Source: Anaerolineaceae bacterium
Lineage (GTDB): Bacteria > Chloroflexota > Anaerolineae > Anaerolineales > Anaerolineaceae
Direction: 5' to 3'
Length of the DNA: 35,506 nt
Assembly (NCBI GenBank): GCA_016936755.1
Contig: JAFGXF010000073.1
Span: 1-35,506, forward strand
Part shown: one piece after another, positions 31,974 through 35,506 of the stretch
Position numbering within the stretch: the stretch's first letter is position 1
Layout of the letters: the number at the start of each line of letters is the position of its first letter
Notes under the pieces: generated by a model
Seen by the model: only the letters and a program-made list of their open reading frames with translations
What the model was told of the DNA's origin: nothing
Database searches by the model: none
Position numbers and translations under genes: made by a program

Positions 31974-32275
31974 GTGATGAACAAGTAAGCAACGTTTCCC
32001 GTGGCGAGATGTTGAAAAGCCTGCGTGAAATGCACGCCGCCAGCGTGGAACAGACACAGGCGCTCTTACGTGAACAGAAACAGATGCAGCAATCCATCTG
32101 TCAGATCATTCGAGAAACGCCCAAGACAGTCCCGGAGATCGCCGCCGAGATTGGCAAACCAAGCCATGAGGTTCTGTGGTATATAGCCGCTTTTAAAAAA
32201 TATGGAATTGTGGTCGAAACAGGAAAATGTGGCGATTATCCACTCTATCAGCGTGCAAAGGAGACACAGGCATGA
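31970..32275 (+). CDS. Small winged-helix-like protein in the Qmo-like operon
   Basis: This is a 101-residue protein. A Gln/Glu-rich helical stretch (about 20-50, EQTQALLREQKQMQQSICQII) is followed by a winged-helix-like region (KTVPEIAAEIGKPSHEVLWYIAAFKKYGIVVET) with a C-terminal wing (GDYPLYQRA). ATGA overlaps tie it to both neighbours, so it is made together with the Hdr subunits. It may be a non-DNA-binding subunit or assembly factor, or a feedback regulator; sequence alone does not decide. Confidence 0.75.
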   Translation: MSDEQVSNVSRGEMLKSLREMHAASVEQTQALLREQKQMQQSICQIIRETPKTVPEIAAEIGKPSHEVLWYIAAFKKYGIVVETGKCGDYPLYQRAKETQA

Positions 32276-33456
32276 CACAGCGCGTTGACCCCAATATACT
32301 GACTGAATTGAAAGCATTTGGAGCGATGGGTATAGAGAAGTGCACCAATTGCGGCAATTGCACAGCGATCTGTCCCATGGCTTCAGAAGATGAACATTTC
32401 CCTCGTTACATGATCCGATTGGCGCAAATAGGAATGAAGGATGAACTGTTGGGAAGCAAGGAATTGTGGCTGTGCTACAACTGTGGAGATTGCTCTGAAA
32501 CATGTCCGCAGCAGGCTGAACCGGCTAATTTCATGGCCGCCGCCCGTTGCTACGCAGTCACCCATTTCGCTCCCCTGAAAATTGGTTACCTGTTCTGCAG
32601 GACCCCCTTATTGGGAGGCTTCATCACAGTGTTGATGGTGCTATTTTTTGGAATCTTTTTTTATGGAGAACGCCAAACAGTAGCGACCGATTCGCTGAAA
32701 CTGTTTCATTTCATTCCACGTGACCTGGTCCACAATGCCGGCCTGGCAGCCATGATCCTGATCGGCCTTGTCAGCCTGATGACGATATTCACCATGCTGG
32801 TCAGGATTGCCCGCGTTAACAATCTTTCGTTCCGAAATTTCTTCAACGGTACCCGCATGAACTGGGTGCAGGCTTTTTGGGAGGCCGTGGTGGTACAGTC
32901 ACTGGCCCAAAAACGGTATCGTGAGAAATGCGAACCATCGCAAAATTCCGTTAAGTGGTACTTCAGCAAGTGGTTTGTGCATGCGGCCACCATGTGGGGT
33001 TTTCTGGGATTACTTCTGGCGACCGCCCTGAACTTTTTATTGGATATCCTGGGCGTCAAAGCGACCGGTACATTCGTGCCGCTCTGGTACCCCACCCGGT
33101 TGATTGGAACGCTATCGGGGCTTTTATTCATGTATGGGGTCATGGTGCTGCTGGTGAAGCGCTGGCGGTCAGCCGATAAAGCCCACAGTTTCTCGCGTCC
33201 CTCCGACTGGATCTTTCTGATCCTGCTTTGGCTAAGCGGTATGACCGGTTTTATCATTGAGATTGCCCTGTATCTTCCAGGCGCACCCCTGTGGGGTTAC
33301 TGGATGTTCATCTTCCACATGGCTGTCTCTCTGGTCTTATTGCTCTTGCTGCCCTTCACCAAGTTTGCACATGCCATTTACCGGATCGTGGCGCTGTACG
33401 TCCATGCCCTCAAACCCGTGGCAAAACCTGTAACGGCCCCTGCCAGCGCAGATTGA
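32272..33456 (+). CDS. QmoC-like membrane subunit: HdrC ferredoxin fused to cytochrome-type membrane domain
   Basis: This is a 394-residue protein. An HdrC-like N-terminus has two [4Fe-4S] motifs, CTNCGNCTAICP (about 24-35) and CYNCGDCSETCP (about 68-79). It is joined to five or six membrane helices related to NarI/HdrE. His residues in HNAGLAAMIL, FVHAATMWGF and FHMAVSLVLL are likely heme ligands, and PFTKFAHAIYRI is the typical QmoC/HdrE tail. AAAGGAG precedes ATG 32272, which overlaps the previous stop (ATGA). It should pass electrons between the cytosolic HdrA-like proteins and menaquinone. Confidence 0.92.
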   Translation: MTQRVDPNILTELKAFGAMGIEKCTNCGNCTAICPMASEDEHFPRYMIRLAQIGMKDELLGSKELWLCYNCGDCSETCPQQAEPANFMAAARCYAVTHFAPLKIGYLFCRTPLLGGFITVLMVLFFGIFFYGERQTVATDSLKLFHFIPRDLVHNAGLAAMILIGLVSLMTIFTMLVRIARVNNLSFRNFFNGTRMNWVQAFWEAVVVQSLAQKRYREKCEPSQNSVKWYFSKWFVHAATMWGFLGLLLATALNFLLDILGVKATGTFVPLWYPTRLIGTLSGLLFMYGVMVLLVKRWRSADKAHSFSRPSDWIFLILLWLSGMTGFIIEIALYLPGAPLWGYWMFIFHMAVSLVLLLLLPFTKFAHAIYRIVALYVHALKPVAKPVTAPASAD

Positions 33457-33471
33457 AGAATAATCAGAGAT

Positions 33472-33497
33472 CACCGTCCGCTCAATATCTGACGGTG
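33472..33497. other. Short hairpin between QmoC-like and DsrE-like genes
   Basis: CACCGTC (33472-33478) and GACGGTG (33491-33497) are perfect 7-base arms; TTT follows. It may be a weak attenuator or processing site that sets the level of the last gene. Confidence 0.4.
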
Positions 33498-33531
33498 TTT
33501 CCTGAACACATTTTCTAAAAGGAGAAAAAAT

Positions 33532-33894
33532 ATGACTCAAAAGATGGTGGTAGTATGTAATGGCGAAGAGGGCAGGAACATCATGCCCACATTGATCTTT
33601 GCCTCATCAGGGCTGGCCCTGGATTACGAGGTGCATGTCTTCTTCTGCCCGGCCGGTACCAAATGGACCCTTAAAGAAGAACTGGAGAAACTTGGCACAC
33701 CCAAAGGTCTGCCCGATCCTGTCAAACTTTTCAATGACATCCTTGAACTGGGTGGCAAGGTGGTCTTATGTGAGTTGGCACTGGAAAACAAAGGTGTGAC
33801 TCCTACAGATTTGCGCGATCCACGCATCTTAATACAAAAAGCCCCGCCGTTCCTGATGGCAGCCGAAGGGGCATGCATGACATACGTTTTCTAG
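33532..33894 (+). CDS. DsrE/DsrF-like protein
   Basis: This 120-residue protein belongs to the DsrE-like sulfur-relay superfamily (KMVVVCNGEEGRNIMPTLIFASSGLALDYEVHVFFCPAG...). Cysteines occur at the end of strand 1 (VCNG), in FFCPAG, in VLCELAL and near the end (GACMTYVF); the last fits the position of the reactive Cys in relatives. Unlike the DsrE gene at 26117 it has no in-frame UGA. AAGGAG is well placed before the ATG. It closes the TusA-Qmo block and is followed by a strong terminator. Confidence 0.87.
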   Translation: MTQKMVVVCNGEEGRNIMPTLIFASSGLALDYEVHVFFCPAGTKWTLKEELEKLGTPKGLPDPVKLFNDILELGGKVVLCELALENKGVTPTDLRDPRILIQKAPPFLMAAEGACMTYVF

Positions 33895-33917
33895 CCGTTT
33901 CAACCAGAATTTCACGA

Positions 33918-33958
33918 ACAGAAAACCCCTGCCTGATATTCAGGCAGGGGTTTTCTGT
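33918..33958. terminator. Strong bidirectional intrinsic terminator
   Basis: ACAGAAAACCCCTGCCTG (33918-33935) and CAGGCAGGGGTTTTCTGT (33941-33958) form a perfect 18-base-pair stem with a 5-base loop. A and T runs within the arms serve both strands. It separates the DsrE-like gene from the convergent membrane-protein gene. I see no gene in the rest of 33895-34099. Confidence 0.9.
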
Positions 33959-34099
33959 TAACTAACCATTTTTCTCTCTTTTGTTTGCTGACCTTGTTGG
34001 TTTTCTCCTCAGTTCACCATCATGGGACTCCATTTGAGGATGTCCATTTTATCTGGTATGCCTGTAGTGGGCTGTGTATGGTACTCGCTTAAAAGGTTT

Positions 34100-34732
34100 C
34101 TAGACCCACTTCAAAATGGGAATGAACAGGATCAGCGAAACGATAACCACCGCCCAGATCGTGCCAACGGTAATGAACTTGCTTTTCATCGTTTTCATGT
34201 CGAATACCCAGAAAGCCACCACGAAAAAGGTCAGGTAACCAAAAAGGAAGATCAGCCAGGGGGCACTGGCACTCCACCATCCGTATTCCCAGGTCAGTGC
34301 GTTTGCTGCGTTGAGCAGCACTTCCACGAACACACAGAAGGCGGCACCGACCACAGCAATGAATACCCGGTTGGGGATGCCAAGGATCTTGGTCTTTTTA
34401 TCGGGCAGCAGCATCTTGGCCCAGATGACACCGGAAACCGCGAACATGAACATGATCTCGATGTTTAAGCCGATCAGGATAAGGTAGCCGGTGTTGCCGG
34501 GGGCTCCCCATACCGGCGCGTAGGCGTTGAAATGAAAAAACAGTGCATTCCATATTTCATTGAACCAGTCCATACCCCAGAAGGCCAAACCGGCCAGAAC
34601 CAGGTTCCAGTTCTTTTTTTCCACTTCCACCGTATAGACATAGAAAACGAATGCCAGCAGGGTGATGACATACCATTTGAATTGACTTGCATCACGCAGG
34701 ATGGCCAGGGCTTGTTGTGCAGATTCGGTCAT
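34100..34732 (-). CDS. Six-helix integral membrane protein, family not recognised
   Basis: This 210-residue protein has about six predicted membrane helices (near 18-36, 42-58, 80-103, 120-140, 150-172 and 182-205). Loops are rich in Trp, Asn and Asp (GMDWFNEIWNALFFHFN; NAANALTWEYGWW). GGAGAG precedes the ATG. It runs convergent to the sulfur operon, and no enzymatic motif is visible. The conserved-looking Asp, Glu, Asn and His residues within helices could form a polar site, but I cannot assign a function. Confidence 0.78.
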   Translation of the reverse strand: MTESAQQALAILRDASQFKWYVITLLAFVFYVYTVEVEKKNWNLVLAGLAFWGMDWFNEIWNALFFHFNAYAPVWGAPGNTGYLILIGLNIEIMFMFAVSGVIWAKMLLPDKKTKILGIPNRVFIAVVGAAFCVFVEVLLNAANALTWEYGWWSASAPWLIFLFGYLTFFVVAFWVFDMKTMKSKFITVGTIWAVVIVSLILFIPILKWV

Positions 34733-35213
34733 GAGAACTCTCCTTTTCTTTTTGGAATGATCTTAATTTGGATTTCTCAATATAAAGGTATATTACTGTT
34801 TTATTCATAAATCTTCCACTATAAAGCTGTATCAGTGCATCAGGGCGTGCCATTCGATGGTCTGAAGTTGCTGGAACATCGTATCATCCCTGCCGGTGAC
34901 AAGGATCTGATGCAGCGGATGACCTGGAAGGTAACCCCAGCCCGCAAGGTGAATGATCATCAGGCATATCCATCTGTTGACGCTATTATTTCCCGATATG
35001 ACACCAGATCTGCAGCGTTTTATGATCAAAGGTCTGGCCGATCATATTGGCTTACCCAAACCCGAAGGAATTCAAATGGCAGGTGATTTTAACTCAGATG
35101 GCAGGCAACACGGTATGTAAATAAAACAGTTCCTGCCGGACAAATAAATGAGATAACGGCGAAACGAGTTGCCTGGTTCAAACAAAACCCGATTGAAATC
35201 GCTGCCAGCAGGT
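34733..35213. other. Intergenic stretch, possibly with decayed coding sequence
   Basis: There is no confident gene here. On the plus strand a stretch from about 34848 reads in one frame (FDGLKLLEHRIIPAGDKDL...) and then in another near 34985-35085 (FPDMTPDLQRFMIKGLADHI, then GLPKPEGIQMAGD), as if a frameshifted coding remnant. I cannot name a parent family. A-rich sequence at 34740-34810 may hold the promoter of the membrane-protein gene. Confidence 0.3.
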
Positions 35214-35506
35214 TTACCGCTGAATGCGAGCCGAACTGCCCCTGGCAAAGGCTTCGACCTGCTCCAGGGTGGCCATGGTTGTATCGCCAGGGAAGGTGGT
35301 CAATAATGCACCATGCGCCCACCCGAGATTGACGGCCTCCTGTGGCTCCCAGCCTGCCAGCAGGCCATAGAAGAAACCGGAAGCAAACCCATCCCCTCCA
35401 CCCACCCGGTCAAAGATTTGAAGTTCGACTGTCGGTGAAATATAGGTCTTTCCGTTAATCCATGCCACCGCACCCCAGGTATGCCGGGCGGTCGAATGGA
35501 CTTCCC
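35214..35506 (-). CDS. PfkB-family sugar kinase (KdgK-like), N-terminus beyond window
   Basis: This is the C-terminal ~96 codons of a ribokinase-fold sugar kinase; the frame is open to the window edge and stops at TAA 35216-35214. It has the PfkB anion-hole and catalytic-base motif FDRVGGGDGFASGFFYGLL, where the Asp of GGGDGF is the general base. The GGGD form, rather than GAGD, is common in 2-keto-3-deoxygluconate kinases. A KdgK role is likely but unproven without the N-terminal substrate site. Confidence 0.85.
   Translation of the reverse strand, partial: EVHSTARHTWGAVAWINGKTYISPTVELQIFDRVGGGDGFASGFFYGLLAGWEPQEAVNLGWAHGALLTTFPGDTTMATLEQVEAFARGSSARIQR

Noticed and set aside
1-35506. CRISPR arrays, insertion sequences, tRNA or rRNA genes
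   Set aside because: No regularly spaced repeats, transposase-like frames, cloverleaf-compatible segments or rRNA sequence were recognised.

Overview
The window reads as accessory and housekeeping DNA of a strictly anaerobic bacterium. Evidence includes ferrous-iron (Feo) uptake, many ferredoxin-type 4Fe-4S proteins, heterodisulfide-reductase (Hdr/Qmo)-like flavoproteins, a molybdenum hydroxylase and a probable selenoprotein. A ThrRS without TGS domain under T-box control, glycine-rich 'GTGPMG' small proteins and Pro/Thr-rich extracytoplasmic linkers would fit Chloroflexota (Anaerolineae). That placement is inference; there is no rRNA or other phylogenetic marker here. I saw no tRNA, rRNA, CRISPR array or transposase.

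Layout. (1) 1-993: partial zinc alcohol dehydrogenase. (2) 994-5956: iron-uptake locus with a strong promoter and DtxR-type operator boxes, a membrane-anchored DtxR-FeoA fusion, FeoB split into a GTPase gene and a permease gene, and a second DtxR-type regulator. It lies between intact thrS (3' end at 5957) and an 87-bp degraded copy of a different thrS 3' end (1207-1293), both in the same orientation. (3) 5957-14950, minus strand: T-box-thrS, an MBL-fold hydrolase, a fused FeS/Mo xanthine-dehydrogenase-type enzyme, a radical SAM protein, a YggS-type PLP protein, a ZIP transporter and peptide deformylase. (4) 15112-24783, minus strand: a large Fe-S/redox cluster resembling the ORP (orange protein)/MinD/NifX clusters of anaerobes. 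It holds a zinc ribbon, a DUF5320-like protein, ferredoxin, two XRE-cupin regulators (one continuous with a NifX domain), a CGGC protein, an Mrp-IscU fusion, a MIP18-like factor, two ferredoxin-MinD ATPases, a decayed third ATPase copy, an isoprenylcysteine-methyltransferase-like protein, NifX and a thioredoxin-CcdA fusion. (5) 25092-26096, plus strand: a PadR regulator with two DUF5320-like proteins. (6) 26117-33894: a sulfur-trafficking and electron-transfer block. It holds a DsrE protein whose frame is interrupted by a UGA followed by a bacterial SECIS-like hairpin, an HTH-PocR regulator, TusA, a cysteine-poor MvhD-like protein, two HdrA-like flavoproteins, a small winged-helix protein, a QmoC-like membrane Fe-S protein and a second DsrE-like protein, ended by a strong terminator. 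(7) 34100-35506: a six-helix membrane protein, a non-coding or decayed stretch, and a partial PfkB sugar kinase.

How it may work together (inference). TusA and the DsrE proteins would carry persulfide sulfur. The Qmo/Hdr-like complex would couple thiol, disulfide or polysulfide chemistry to the quinone pool. The ORP-like cluster would assemble or allocate metal-sulfur clusters for these enzymes. The XRE-cupin pair and the PocR-type regulator share a TACTAT/ATAGTA operator core, which suggests that blocks 4 and 6 are co-regulated.
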